A stretch of 64,000 bases of DNA. It comes from Druceiella hillmani (taxonomy: Eukaryota; Arthropoda; Insecta; Lepidoptera; Hepialidae). Location of the stretch: assembly GCA_039881145.1 (NCBI GenBank), contig JAYKKI010000037.1, forward strand, positions 19,651,001 through 19,715,000, read 5' to 3'. Below the pieces are notes generated by a model, which saw nothing but the letters and a program-made list of their open reading frames with translations, searched no databases and was not told the DNA's origin. Below, piece after piece: positions 1-11,679 of the stretch; positions within the stretch are counted from its first letter, which is position 1; every line of letters starts with the position of its first letter. Position numbers and translations under genes: made by a program.

Positions 1-1870
1 AGACTCATTGAGATAATTTCAAAAATTATTGCAAAAGAGGCACAATAGTATAAATTCAAACCGTAATTTATTTTTTTAATAAAAACTTTATATGATTTTA
101 AAAACATTAATCATTTTTATAGTTGCAGTTACGCCATTAAAAGTCTAACTTAGGATCTTGAAAGCTAAAAGAGCTGTAGGGCCGATAGCACAATGATTCT
201 AACGATGAAAAAAATATGAATAACAAAATATTAAAAGTTACACCCAAAACACTTAAGTTCTGTATATTTATATTTTATTGGTAACGGATCAGCTTACTTT
301 AAGCTACTTATTTTAGTGCTGAACGTATTACAAAATCACTATACGAGGTATAATACATACAAACTAAGCACTATGTCGGTGCGCTTGGAAGATTAAAGTA
401 GATAATTTAGTTTAAGTGTGTGTGTATGTGGGTTTGGAGATTATTCTCCCTATATCTCTAAGCTTAGATTGATACTCACTCATTTCCAGTATATATTAAT
501 ATCTAGAATATACGTATGAAATTAGAGAGTATCAATATAGGTAACACTTAAATGATATCGCATGTCGTACAATCATGTAATAAATATTTGACACGCCTTA
601 CTTACCAGTCAGAAATTTAAACAAAATTTGTAAAAAAACAAATTGTAAATAAATAAAATATCTTTGTGATAGCAAATAAAAGGTGTAAACCCACTGAACA
701 TTCAAATATAGTATAATAAATAAACTTATAAAGTAACCCCTTGTATTGTTCAAATTGAAATTGAAGTTTTGAAATTTTTAAGGCTTCAATTTTATCTATA
801 CTGTTTGATAAATTCCAAGTTATGCATATTTCGTGGCATGGAATCTTACTTAGATGGATTTGTTAATACCACATTACGCATAAATACATTATTAAATTGT
901 ATACTGAATCATTTTGCTTACAATGGTGTCATATTCTTGCTTTGGTTAACCAACTAATAAATAAAATGAATTTTGTCTTTAAAACTTAGTGACAAAATTG
1001 TCTTACAATTGGAAATACTTCCAATGTACTTAATTAAAGGAAATTCATTGAAAAAATCCGTTTCTTACTAAGATTGTAAAATATATAAACTTCAACAAAA
1101 ACTACTTGTAGTAAAAATTATATAAAACAATGTAGTAAAAACTTTGTCGCTAAATTATATTATACAAATTGTTATTACATTTAGCTTTATTCGAATTAAT
1201 ACGTATATTTTTATTTTTTAACATAATGTTAAATTTATTTCAAATATTGTCCTGAATTTTTTTTAAAAATTGTGTTTGCAATAACATACAATTTCATTGC
1301 AAATTAACATCTATCTTAAGATAAGTACTTCAAGATAAGTATATCGATTTTCCCTTACTTCCAGTTCTTGATATACAAACCTATAGCATAGTGTGAGCTT
1401 TGATAAGTAAACAAAATATTTCTATATCTCCACCCGAAGTTTTCATTTGAAATTTTGAAAAAGAATAAATGTGCACGCGGCACGTTTTGCAAAAAATTAA
1501 GGCTAGGAAATATCTAATTAATTTAATTCTTGTAATTTACAATTTTTTTCCACGGGTCATAATTATTTTTTGAACATTTTTAATTAAACTCGTTTAAATG
1601 TTTGACCAAATAAATATTTTAATAAAACCTTACTATAAAACAAATTATACGTTTAATTTTCTAGGAATTTTTCGAATAGGAGAAATAATCATTCGGTCGT
1701 TTGTAATTTCACTGGATTCCAAATTTTTTACATCAACACATGAGCAGGGTATGAAATCATAAAATAAATTTTAACTACCCTAAAATAACATTTATATATT
1801 ATTTACTACTAAGCGAGTAACCGTCTGTGTGCGTGATACTGAGCACATTTCCAATATTCTCCTTCACTCG
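1..1870. other. A+T-rich stretch without recognised features
   Basis: No coding frame with protein-like composition, no RNA gene and no strong repeat is visible. Open frames here are short and of the kind expected by chance in such A+T-rich DNA. Confidence 0.6.
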
Positions 1871-1876
1871 CTATAA

Positions 1877-2066
1877 TCGAAACAATAAACGCAAGTAACA
1901 GAGTTCCCTGGATATCGATTCATTTTACTGAAATGCAAATTAACTTGTAACAGTGTAGCTATCGAACAAGGGATTCTATAGTGCTGCGCCTCAATGGAAG
2001 GATGTTAGACTATTTTTAAAATGTACAGTTGGCTTCCAACTTGCTTCAGTCGTTTTGCTTCCTCTT
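1877..2066 (+). repeat. Dispersed repeat family A, copy 1 (diverged)
   Basis: It shares an ordered series of blocks with the copies at 54181-54610 and, inverted, at 60875-61089: a start like GAAACAATAAA, then ATATCGATTCATTTTA, AACAGTGTA, a GGGATTC block, GAAGGATG, and an end near ACTTGCTTCAGTC. This is the most diverged copy; the G+C-rich block with GGGCGG seen in the other copies is eroded here. No coding frame is shared between copies and no terminal inverted repeat or target-site duplication was seen. It could be a SINE-like or MITE-like element, or the 5' or LTR part of a larger element. Confidence 0.7.
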
Positions 2067-2430
2067 CTTTGACTTAATTGTTTAAAAAATAAGATTTACG
2101 ATTTCCGAAATTACTATTTTCTGAAATTATATTTGTAAATAATTTTCTTAGATAATTACCTACAAAACTTAGGCAGTTATTAAATTTTATTTAGCAATTC
2201 ACATATTATACGCGCATCCAGCTTGACATAGTGAATCAAATATTTGACACGGTCCAGGGTAATATTATTTTTAATATGTTACTTTTTCTTTATTAATATA
2301 TTTCTTTTTTACTCTAGTTTTTTTACGGATTTATGAGGTTAACACACTATTCAATAAAAATTAATGTACGAAAGAAATAAATATGATTATAAAATATTAC
2401 AGGAGATACTATTGATTTTTGTTTTGAAAT
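2067..2430. other. Featureless A+T-rich stretch
   Basis: Nothing beyond A+T-rich sequence was seen. Confidence 0.55.
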
Positions 2431-2439
2431 ATTGTGATC

Positions 2440-3300
2440 TCATTTGTTAAATATTCCGTAGTTTTTAAGAAGATTGATAGTTCGAAAAATTTCTACAATA
2501 GATGGTGAACGGTGGAAATTAATACAAACGAGGCACGCTCCATGAAAACCTTTGTTTAGAGAATTACTAAAATGTTCGGCCAAACGATAAAGTACCTCTT
2601 CATTTTCTCTCCATCTCCTCAAATTTTCTCTATAGTAAATGAATAAATCCTTTTACCAACATCTAAAAATGGTAATAAAGCATTCAAAAACCTAGCAGTT
2701 CGCCTTATGTTACCAAAATATTTCTGCAGGAGTCCTTTATTCTTCCACCAACGGTCTCTAAACGGTATTGGTTTTCTTCTCCATATTTTTGACTATACTT
2801 TCAATAAGTTCATGAAGTAATTACACTAGAGAATGGTTTATTGATTGGAGCTATTGCATCAAATAGCACTGTCCCAAATTCATCCCCGTTCATTTTATTT
2901 TATTTGCTAGTTTTGATAGTCATAGTTTCACAAAAACCTTTTTTGCAAAAAAAATTGTATTTTGCGCATTGCTTGACGGGAAGGTTTGTCGGAGATACAA
3001 ACTTTCGACTTTATTAATCTCTGATCAGTTCAACTTTTGGCGGCCGTTTTGTGCTTGTGGTAAAAACATCCTGCAAATCGGCATTGTGAACAATGACATT
3101 ATCGATGAGATACCAATGCTTACAGATAAATGTATTCCGGATGATTTATCTTCATTTCAGGAGAAATATTTTTAACACAATAATTGAAATCTGCACATAG
3201 AGATTGGAGTAGTTCGATGTTAGATTTGTATTTACCAAGTTCATGTCGACCAGGAACCGAAACTCGAAAATCAAAATCACTTATAAGAACTATTTTTTCA
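2440..3300 (-). pseudogene. Unidentified degenerate coding stretch
   Basis: Read on the minus strand from about 3300 down to 2440, several consecutive segments in different frames have protein-like rather than A+T-random composition. They include KIVLISDFDFRVSVP and GRHELGKYKSN, then after a frame change KHWYLIDNVIVHNADL and QDVFTTSTKRPPKVEL, later LFDAIAPINKPFSSVI, and last a 60-codon open segment at 2622-2440 containing RRWRENEEVLYRLAEHF. Segments are separated by stops and frame changes, as expected for a decayed insertion or pseudogene. I do not recognise the family. A transposon, an endogenous viral fragment or a processed pseudogene are all possible. No terminal repeats or neighbouring partner genes help to decide. 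Confidence 0.35.
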
Positions 3301-3599
3301 AGTGAAGCTTAAGAGTTATGAGTCTGTTATTAGTACCCTTACGTTTTTTTTATAAGTTTTCTCATAATATTTTTCTTTAAAGCAAAATTGGCAAGTTTTA
3401 AAATATATTAATAGGTATATCTTCCATGCTCATTAAAAACTTATCTTCTCTGCGCTTATTGAGTCTCACTTAAGGCAGCTATATCTGTTTGGCCGTTAGA
3501 CAATTTCTTTACTACAATGGTGGTTTTCCGTCCGGGATATAAATTGGTAGTTATATATAGAAAAGACCTATAATTTCGTGTCGTGAAGTGCAAAGAAAT

Positions 3600-3980
3600 T
3601 TTAACCTTTTGTACTTACCACCGTGATTATTCAATGCCCGATGACTGCGGCTTAGGGTAGGTAGAGGATCAGATAGAATATGTTTAGGTTAACATTTCCA
3701 TGGGTTCCTCTTCTGCGCACGGGCAAGCAGAGTTACCTTAAATAGCACCATGCTTAGTCACCAGATAAGCTAATGGACCCTTCAGCCCGTCTCAGTTGAT
3801 TTCAGTAACAACAACTCCAATTTGATTGCCTATATCAACTAAAAACCGGATACAATGATGTATCCGGTTCTTAGTTGATGTGGCCGCTGCGTAATTTGCA
3901 GCTACGTGGAGCCAATAATGAAGAGATTAGGAATAGTTAGGAGCATAGCTAATGGTTGTCACACGATGGTAACGAGCCGC
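3600..3980. other. G+C-richer patch, origin unknown
   Basis: Base composition is clearly richer in G+C than the flanks, and it contains the hairpin at 3834-3879. All frames are broken by stops and no protein family was recognised. Old transposon coding sequence is the likeliest explanation, given other such patches nearby. Confidence 0.35.
3834..3879. repeat. Snap-back inverted repeat, 20-nt arms
   Basis: The left arm 3834-3853 pairs with 3860-3879 at 19 of 20 positions around a 6-nt spacer. The arms are unique within the window. Confidence 0.9.
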
Positions 3981-4009
3981 TCAATAACAGTTTGACTTTA
4001 AGAATAATA

Positions 4010-4077
4010 TTAACTATCCACTACACAACAATATAAACAGGAACTGCTTATATTGGTGTGTAGTGGGGTTAACTATC
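4010..4077. repeat. Snap-back inverted repeat flanked by 9-bp direct repeats
   Basis: Arms 4018-4036 and 4048-4066 pair at 18 of 19 positions across an 11-nt spacer. The 9-mer TTAACTATC occurs at 4010-4018 and again at 4069-4077, bracketing the hairpin. This is the one hairpin here with a target-site-duplication-like flank, so a very small fold-back element or a slippage product are both possible. Confidence 0.85.
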
Positions 4078-4079
4078 TA

Positions 4080-5740
4080 ACTGCGCGAAAGTATAGCAAT
4101 ACTAAATATGAACAAAATATCTCAAGTGTTTTTTTTAAATATGCTAATACTCCTGAAACTAGTGATAATAATGAAACGAGTTTCTTCTAAAATACTGACT
4201 AAAATAAAAAAAATTATAGCAAAGATATCACGTGAAAACACGTTCAAAAACATAAATTTTGACCTGTAGAGAGTAGTTAGAGCCAAAGGTAACTTACATT
4301 TTTGACATGTCAAATTGTAAAAGTAAGTGGAATCACTTTGTCTAACTACTTCAAGGATTATTTTGTTTATTTCTTTTATTGCCTGTACTCCGGAATTAAT
4401 TAGGCAAATTTTACTGAAAGTTTCTAGTTAAAAAGAAGTTAAATCATACTGATGTTGAATGAAAAAAATAACCAAAGCTTCTTGCAATTTTCCATTGAAT
4501 AATAATTAAAAATAGCAGATTAATAGACAAAGGCTGAACAAGAGTACCTCTTTCAATTTATTGCCACCGAAAAATTAAGCATTGTATTGAAAGTGTATCA
4601 GAAAAGGTACAAGCATGCATAACGAATTGAAGGAAAGAAAATTAGTTTGCTGCATCATTTTGCCGTCGTTTTCCGTTGTTGCCTATTACTTCATGGTCAT
4701 GGAACACATACTAAGACTCATCACATTTACCAAACTAGATAGGTATAAACTAAACACGTTATCTACTTACGCGTATTGGAATCATTTGAGAATTCATTGG
4801 AATCATAATTAAAGAATTATAAAATAATTTTTTACAGTAGATAGAGTAAAATTTTTAATATATAAAAGGACGTACATGCTGAGAAATCAAAAAGAAGTAT
4901 TACGAAGAAAATTTCGTAGAGAGAAATTATTTAACGTTTAGTTTCTAGGCCATTTCCTTGAGATTCATGGTTGTTTCTTTGTAGCCTAGTGAAATAAGGT
5001 CTGAAATGCTGAATGTTTTCAAGGAATTATCTTTTGTATGAAAGTGCTACTAGATCGTAATTAATGAGTTTTCGTAAATAATTAAAGAATTGTTAAAAAT
5101 ATTAGTAACTGTTAATTTAATGTTTCTAGAATGTAATAATTTATGATATAAGAAAATGTCAATGAATTGGTTTGATATTGAAGAATAAAGCTTATTTTTA
5201 CATGGATGCCCAGAAAGGATTATTATGTATTCAAGATAAGTACGTAACGGAATAAAATTATCTCTACTCTCGCAGCGATAAAATGGGGCATCTGGTTAAG
5301 GCAAACCATTAAAATTGGCATATTATTGTAAATAACATAGGCTGTGATATCACAACAATGTCATATGGCGCCCCTAATAAATATATTCACATGAATACTA
5401 CAGAGCAAAACCTATTGAGTGTGATATTATCACAAAGAGCTCATATCGAGGATTTAAGAAATTCATAAAAATGTTGTTAGAGGGAGATTTAACATTAATA
5501 TTTTTTAGATTAAAATTTTAAGAAGGAAGCATAATTAACGTTTTTACATTAAATTATAGTAATATTACATAGCCGGCAGAAAAATGTAAAATTTACAAAC
5601 AATATTACCGATATTAAAATATGGTTTAGGTTTTTCTTGCAAAATTCTCATTATACATATTCTCTGCAGTCGGAAGAGAAGTCAAAAGTCTATAGAGCTA
5701 TTATCAAAGTAATTAATGTATTTCTTTGGATTCCATACCT
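4080..5740. other. A+T-rich stretch without recognised features
   Basis: Nothing was seen beyond short chance open frames. Confidence 0.6.
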
Positions 5741-5749
5741 CAAAGGGAA

Positions 5750-6420
5750 AAAAACTTTTATAAGATCACTTCATTGTCCGTCTATCTGTCTGTCTAGGCG
5801 CTTTTTCTCAAGAACGCGTACAGGTATCAAGTTGAAATTAATACCAAATACTTAGGTCTACGGCCCCTTAGATTTGAAAAAAAAATCAAGCTTCTAAGTC
5901 AATAAAAGAAATTAAAAATACTGCCATTCATGCCGAATATTTTGATACTCGTAAATAAATCATATAGGGTACATCCCGTTAACCTTGAATCGTGAAATTT
6001 AGAAAGAAGCCAGGTCTCACAGCACAAGTAAATTAAAAAATCCGAAAATTTTTAATTTTTATTAATATCACATAAGAAAGTATTTTTTATATATATGCAT
6101 ATGTGAAAGATATAACAGGCACAATATTTTCTTTGCAAAAAATTTATTTATTGATTTTCTCAGGAACATGTAGAGGTATGTTAAATACTTAGCCTTACGG
6201 TCTCTTTGTGTTTTAAAAATCAAGCTTCTAATTAAACTCAACCAAAAAGTAAAGCCATTTATGCCTCATATTTTGCACTCGTTAATCATTCAGAAATATT
6301 CATTAAATTAAAATCAGAAAATGTTTATTTGTAGTTATACACATAAAAACTATTTTTGTTTAATATGCGCCTATGAGAGATACAATAGACAACCTATTTT
6401 CGTTCTAAAAAATTAAAATT
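5750..6420 (+). repeat. Two-unit diverged direct repeat, probably transposon-derived
   Basis: Two related blocks follow each other. The first, about 5800-6160, carries TTCTCAAGAACGCGTACAGG, AAATACTTAGG, TCTACGG, ATCAAGCTTCTAA, a CATTCATGCC block and a TTTGATACTCGTAAA block. The second, from about 6156, repeats the series as TTCTCAGGAACATGTAGAGG, AAATACTTAGC, CTTACGGTC, ATCAAGCTTCTAA, CATTTATGCC and TTTTGCACTCGTTAA. A short GTCCGTCTATCTGTCTGTCT tract precedes the first unit. Non-coding modules of this look are common in arthropod repeats by general impression, but I cannot name the element. Confidence 0.65.
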
Positions 6421-6755
6421 TTGTAAATAATTGAAAATTAATATTATGTACCTCTAAATTTTTATAAATGCCTAAATGTGTGCGCAACCTTCCTATTGCG
6501 AGTGTCACTCATACGTGACAGAAATATTTTCAATCAACTTTATATTCATTAGGTAAACCAATATTTTCAATAAGAATGAACGAAAGCATAGATGTGGACA
6601 GGGAAAAAATCTTGTTGCGGTTATTTATTTTTGGATAAATTAAAATTATGTCAAGGCTAAATTGTCAATTATGGTGAATTGAGATAGGCACACCCGTCAG
6701 AATATTTTTTAATAAATTATCAAATGACCTGAATAAGATTAATTTGGATATTAAA
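6421..6755. other. A+T-rich spacer
   Basis: Nothing was recognised here. Confidence 0.5.
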
Positions 6756-6759
6756 GACA

Positions 6760-6817
6760 TAATCATGTTTACTGTGAATACACAATTCCCCTTGTGTATT
6801 CGCAGTAAACATGATTA
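6760..6817. repeat. Snap-back inverted repeat, 26-nt arms
   Basis: Arms 6760-6785 and 6792-6817 match at 25 of 26 positions with a 6-nt spacer. It lies just beyond the 3' side of the minus-strand LINE remnant. Confidence 0.92.
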
Positions 6818-6844
6818 CGTTTGTATGCATTCTGTGACAAAAAC

Positions 6845-7290
6845 TGAACTGAACTTTCTTTGACTGCGGCGCATGAGATAGTTATGCCAGTAAATAAGTC
6901 ACCAAAACCCGCTCAAACAACTCTCCGATGGCTGGAAAAGCGTAATGGATCTATACAATTTTGCATTACTAGGCGATTACCCATTACTTTTCGATATGAT
7001 TTTAATCTTCCCCACTTCCCATACCTTCAAAAATTTACCCTTCCGGAAACAATGGTTTAAAATTGCACGTACTTCAGGTACCGCGGTATTCCGCACTACC
7101 ATAGTTATCCTGTTGTCGATTCTATCGATGGCTGGATCCTTACTCGAGCCTGTTTTCTCACAGAATGATGTAACTTGAGATCAGAGTTGTGCTAGCCGAG
7201 ACTATTCTCGTCGCGTTTATAATACGCCGCTATTTGACATGGTCAAGTCCTGGGCCGACATCAGAGAAAAGTGTATTTCCGATGTAACCC
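6845..7290 (-). pseudogene. LINE (non-LTR retrotransposon) reverse transcriptase remnant
   Basis: The minus strand encodes part of a non-LTR reverse transcriptase. From 7141 downward one frame reads KDPAIDRIDNRITMVV, in the place of the conserved N-terminal RT block of the KAPGPDGIPN type, then VRAILNHCFRKGKFLKVW and EVGKIKIISKSNG, a stop, and SPSNAKLYRSITLF. After a one-base shift it continues PAIGELFERVLVTYLLA to about 6884. This block order (PGPDG-like, C-x-FP-x-W-like, IPK-like, YRPI-like, LGKLFER-like) is the known signature of the R1/I/Jockey group of LINE RTs. I see at least one stop and one frameshift and no catalytic YADD region, so it is a short dead fragment. Clade placement as R1-like is inference. 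It would have come from copy-and-paste retrotransposition and has no host role visible here. Confidence 0.8.
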
Positions 7291-7331
7291 CAATATTTTC
7301 TGGTAAGGGCGCTAAAAAGGTTTCATGGTGC

Positions 7332-7380
7332 TTTGTACACTTCTATATATGATGTATAATCATATATAGAAGTGTACAAA
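7332..7380. repeat. Perfect snap-back inverted repeat, 22-nt arms
   Basis: Arms 7332-7353 and 7359-7380 match at 22 of 22 positions with a 5-nt spacer (GTATA). It sits between the RT and gag-like parts of the LINE remnant. Confidence 0.95.
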
Positions 7381-7439
7381 ATATAATCACAGTGATCCAA
7401 ATTACCTACACGAGTCATTAAATTTAAAACAGGAGCACC

Positions 7440-7700
7440 TAACCCGCTTAACCTCTGTATTATTGTAAAGATGGAAGTCTGCTAAGGTCATCCGATAAGC
7501 CTAACTATTTTTCAGTCCGTTTCGTCGTTCTTAGCACGATAGTAGGTATGCCCTTTCTTTCTATATTCTAGTCGCCTGGGCCTATATGCCTGGACCTGGA
7601 TGCACGGGTTCTTCTTTGGTGGGCCGGTCGAATCATGTCCAGTCCTTCCCCGGCATTTATGATAACCCTATAATGGTACTCAACAGCCATTTTATGAAGA
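7440..7700 (-). pseudogene. Possible LINE ORF1 (gag-like) remnant with broken zinc knuckle
   Basis: This G+C-rich patch lies immediately upstream, on the minus strand, of the RT remnant at 6845-7290, where ORF1 of a LINE would be expected. Around 7655-7600 the minus strand reads CRGRTGHDSTGPPKKNPC, which resembles a CCHC zinc knuckle (C, then GH, then a lost C followed by TGPPKK) with two cysteines missing. The rest of the patch is interrupted by stops in every frame. The order gag-like then RT, with loss of the endonuclease part and the hairpin at 7332-7380 between them, is consistent with one decayed element. Chance resemblance cannot be excluded. Confidence 0.4.
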
Positions 7701-9090
7701 GAATCTATACGATATATTTGGAATAAACGTCATGAGTAAGAAGTGCAAAAACTCTTAAACAAAAAATTCTTATATAATCAATCTAACATTAACGAAAGAG
7801 ATTCTAATAAAAAAGACAATTTCATTTATTTGAATCCAATTTACTTAGATGTAAAAGTTACAAAGGAAAATATTTGGGTAGATATTATACCCCAAAAATA
7901 AAATAATTTGAAAAGTAATCGCTCGTTTTAGTTGAATTCAACTTTTAATCAAAAAACAATTGTCACCGGCCAAAAAAATTTTAAAAATGATAGTTTTTAG
8001 ATTTGCAAATCGCAGCAAATAAGAAATTTCTATAGTATAGCACCAATAAGAATATATTTACCCAGTCTATTTAATGACCAAAATATCCAACAAAAATTTG
8101 ATGACGAATACCATCAAATGAAATTTGAAAACAGTATCAGATATTTGTTAGAACCATACTCATCTACTAACAAGAAATAGCAACAATAATTAAGTAAACA
8201 CCAATAATTGTATCACATTTAATGTGTGTGTTGAATCTGGCGGCGATGCGGGTTATATTTCTTATTCGCACGTGTAGTGGTAAAAATTAAGTAACTCTGC
8301 ATTAAATAGGTTTCATAACATTTCCCCTTAATTCTATAATCTGTGTTTCCAATAAAAGCCATGGTTTTGTAATAATTTGTAAGAACTATATTTATTAAGG
8401 CATAAATCGAAAAAAAAGTTGGTGAAAATTAAAAAAAGTGCTAACGGTGCGCCCGGTCAAGAAATTTTATTTTACTTAATATTCATAAAGTCGTTCTCGT
8501 AGCTGAACAAATATGATGAGTTTACCAGAATTACAATTATTTGAAAAGGTTCGTTTCCTTTATGCATATATATTTGTAAATGAATATATTTTGTTTCAAA
8601 ACATTATTTTTTTATGTTAGAAAATCCCATAATCTTGGGAAAAATAATGCATTTTCTAACAAATTATTATAAAATTACAAAAATAATTAGACACGGTTGA
8701 AGGACTGGGTGAAGATTTGAATTAAAATTCCTGTTCGTATCATTTGTTCAAATAAGTGAATTACTTTTTCGTAAATTTTCTTGTCTTAAATGGTAAATCA
8801 TCGTAAAAACTATAAAGTATTCCACGCATAATTTTTTTACTAACTTAATACGGTTCATTAAAATATGACGATTAAAAATGGGAACAGGCTTTGTTTTATC
8901 TTTTCATTAATATAGAGTATTTATCCGGGTGTGTTTATTTTTATATGTTTTCCTTCGCTTCTTCTTCAAAAAACACTATTAAGTATCCTTTTTACACTTT
9001 AGAAACCTCTTATATAGCACTTAAATACTTTCGCAGCCACTGATTGTTTAGAGATTAAAACCGCTTGTTCCTTTTCCTTTTGAAGAATAC
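7701..9090. other. A+T-rich stretch without recognised features
   Basis: A weak interrupted stem near 8614-8660 (11 bp outer, 5 bp inner) is the only structure noticed. Confidence 0.5.
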
Positions 9091-9189
9091 AAATGAAGAA
9101 TTGTTATGTCATCAAAACTACCGAATTTGAAATTTTATTGAAAATTAGTTCCGAGGTACTAAAAGAGAATATAGAACACGAAAAAATGA

Positions 9190-9400
9190 CTTTGTATGTG
9201 TTTACGTCATCGTCCGGTCATCTGTTATGTGTTTATGCAACTGCGGGACGTATTTATGTGACCATTAGACACTAGGCCATAAACGCGGGACCGATTTCGA
9301 CGAACTTTTGTGTTTGGGACTTTTCTTGAGCATCTAAACCTGGTTTTTTCGAATTCAAAATTTCGATACCGCTCGATAAAAACATAATATTATGTTCTCA
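9190..9400 (+). repeat. Possible non-coding transposon module
   Basis: This G+C-richer patch contains AACGCGGGACCGATTTCGAC followed by a TTTTGTGTTTGGGA block. Blocks of the type 'CCGATTT(C/T)GA(C/T)GAA then TTTGTGT' are frequent in arthropod mobile-element sequence by general impression. A weaker relative occurs at 10190-10250. No coding domain was recognised. Confidence 0.3.
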
Positions 9401-10095
9401 AGAATATCATTAAAATTTTCTTCGTAGTTTTTTTAGGCACAATATAAAGTTCTTAAAGGCATCATATTTCATAAATGATTTTCGTGAGGAAAATCTGATA
9501 AGGTTATTTTAGGTACGAACGAAAAGTAATATTATTTATAAACAAATAATTTCTAATTTCGGAAAAAGTCATCCTTTTTCAATATTTACATCACTTTTCG
9601 CATTTTAATATTTGCTCCATGTATTTTTGAAAATACGAAGAATCCATTTCAATTTTTTTTTCACCTTTATTTTCATTTATCGTTTATATAATAAAATGAA
9701 GTGTTACGGTCAAAAATATTCTTTTTTTCCAAATAACACCTTGAAATAACAACAAAATCTTTACTATGTCTGATGAACTCTAACACCAAATTGTGAGAGA
9801 ATTTGGCAAACTGAAAATGTATTCTGCTGATCACTATGCGAAAAATTAAAATTTGTAGATCGATATTTAAAGCAAGTATAACATTAATGAATTTAAGTTC
9901 ATTTATTTGCCTTTTTTAGCAATGTAAAATGTGAAAATTATTAATTGTATTAATTTTTTGTTGTTCTATTGCATAAAAGTATGGATAATAAAACATTTTA
10001 TACGAATTTCAATGAAAGTAAAATAGGAAATATTTTGCTTTCATTTATTCATCTCACGCACTTCTCTATGATGTTGTATGTGGATTCAAATGTAA
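9401..10095. other. A+T-rich stretch without recognised features
   Basis: Nothing was recognised here. Confidence 0.55.
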
Positions 10096-10099
10096 GTTG

Positions 10100-10320
10100 C
10101 AAATCAATAGTTTGCAGCGGATACGCGATTGAACGAAATTACGTTACCAACCTCTATAGTGGCTTGCTGTTTGGCTGCGCTCGACCGGTGATTTCTTCTC
10201 ACTTTCGATATTTCATTGAAATTTGGTGTAGTTTTCCGAAAGGACTTCAGTCTTGGAATGCTACGGTTACCTATACAAGCAATTGTGATATACTTGTTAT
10301 TATATAAATAGTACAAATCT
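10100..10320. repeat. Possible transposon-derived patch
   Basis: Moderate G+C content and a TTTCATTGAAATTTGGTGTA block recall the module near 9295. Overlapping open frames exist on both strands (112 codons plus, 70 codons minus), which points to non-coding sequence with few stops rather than a gene. Confidence 0.3.
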
Positions 10321-10399
10321 ATTGAAATTACATCTATTGAAGTAAAGTAAAAAGTAATAACGGAGTGAAACCCTTTTGTGAAATTAGATATATTCTTCT

Positions 10400-10720
10400 T
10401 AAGTTCCTAAGGTCCTCCTTCACTGGATGGTTTCACGGGACGGGCTACGGTTGTTTCGCTACTGTAAAATTAATATTTGTGATATCGATATTCCTATTAT
10501 AATGATTAGCTTATACTTTTAACAGTGTCTTTGTCCCTCTGCCTCAGGCACACCATGTAGTTCAATCCTGATGAAACATATTCAAGACTTTAAACCGATC
10601 TATCGAATGTCACTACTACGTTTTATCTCGCTCTCGCCCCGTGGAGCGTGTTATACTCGCGTCAATTTTCGTACAGATAACGCGTTATAAGATGTTATCA
10701 AGTCAAAAGTAAATACTTGT
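10400..10720. other. G+C-richer, CpG-containing patch
   Basis: Two denser parts, 10410-10470 and 10530-10690, include CTCGCTCTCGCCCCGTGGAG. No frame is open through it and no family was recognised. It could be old transposon sequence or conserved non-coding DNA. Confidence 0.3.
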
Positions 10721-11640
10721 CTTTAATAATTAGGAGCGTTTAAACTATTTATTCAAACAATTCAAACATTTTATGCGTAAGCGTGTTAAGTTGTAATCTG
10801 AAAACTTGCTTACCGTTTAAGTAACGATTATATTAGTCCCTGAAATTTAAACTATTGAATATAATTTTTACCAAATTAAAAGTGAATGATCAAAAACAGT
10901 GAATGATTAAAAAATCTTGGAAATAAAATAAATTTGTGATCGGGAGTTTTCTCTTATAAAACAAATATTTACGTACCGCTCCAAACGCCTAAGATTTTTA
11001 CCCTTCTGCATTTAGTGGGAGCCCCTTAATATTTTTAGGGTCTTCTAAAATCAGTTACATTCCCATGCTTCATTTTTGATTCCGATTTCGTATCGAATTT
11101 TAATATTTATCATAAAACTATATTAAAAAGCCTCATTGAAACAAATATCAGATTAAATTCGCGAGGTCTTGCATAGCTACTTTCATACTTTGTTGAAAAC
11201 AATTTAATTTTTTGGGGAAGTAGTGGAAACATTCTATTTAGTTACCACACAAGCCAATACTTTTAACTATGATGGCGACTTTATTTATTGATAACTTGAT
11301 ATTACACTTTAGTATATTTTAAATAGCACAACGATTACTTGTTTCAAAAAAGAAGACACAAATAATTTCTGTTACTATGCGCAATAAAACGTTAAATAAA
11401 TGAAATCGACGTGTTATATGTTATGTTATATTTTGAATGAAATAAAATCCAATAACCTAAGAAGGTAGAATAATTCACTTAAAGTAATTTTAAGTCCTTC
11501 TTAATCATTACGATTTGACTTTAAGTTTTTATCAATTAAATCAGTTTGGCTATTTTTTTTCTATCACTCCTTTTGTTGTGGCTTAGCTTTGAATTTGTAG
11601 AAAATGGACTTCATTTTAAAAGAGAGGCATTTCAGAAATC
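10721..11640. other. A+T-rich stretch without recognised features
   Basis: Nothing was recognised here. Confidence 0.55.
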
Positions 11641-11679
11641 CCAGTGCTCCTTTTCAGTCTTGGTAGATCATCCCCGATA

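Noticed and set aside
9969..10307. 112-codon frame overlapping a 70-codon minus frame
   Set aside because: Both strands are open over the same G+C-richer patch, which looks like transposon-type non-coding sequence.
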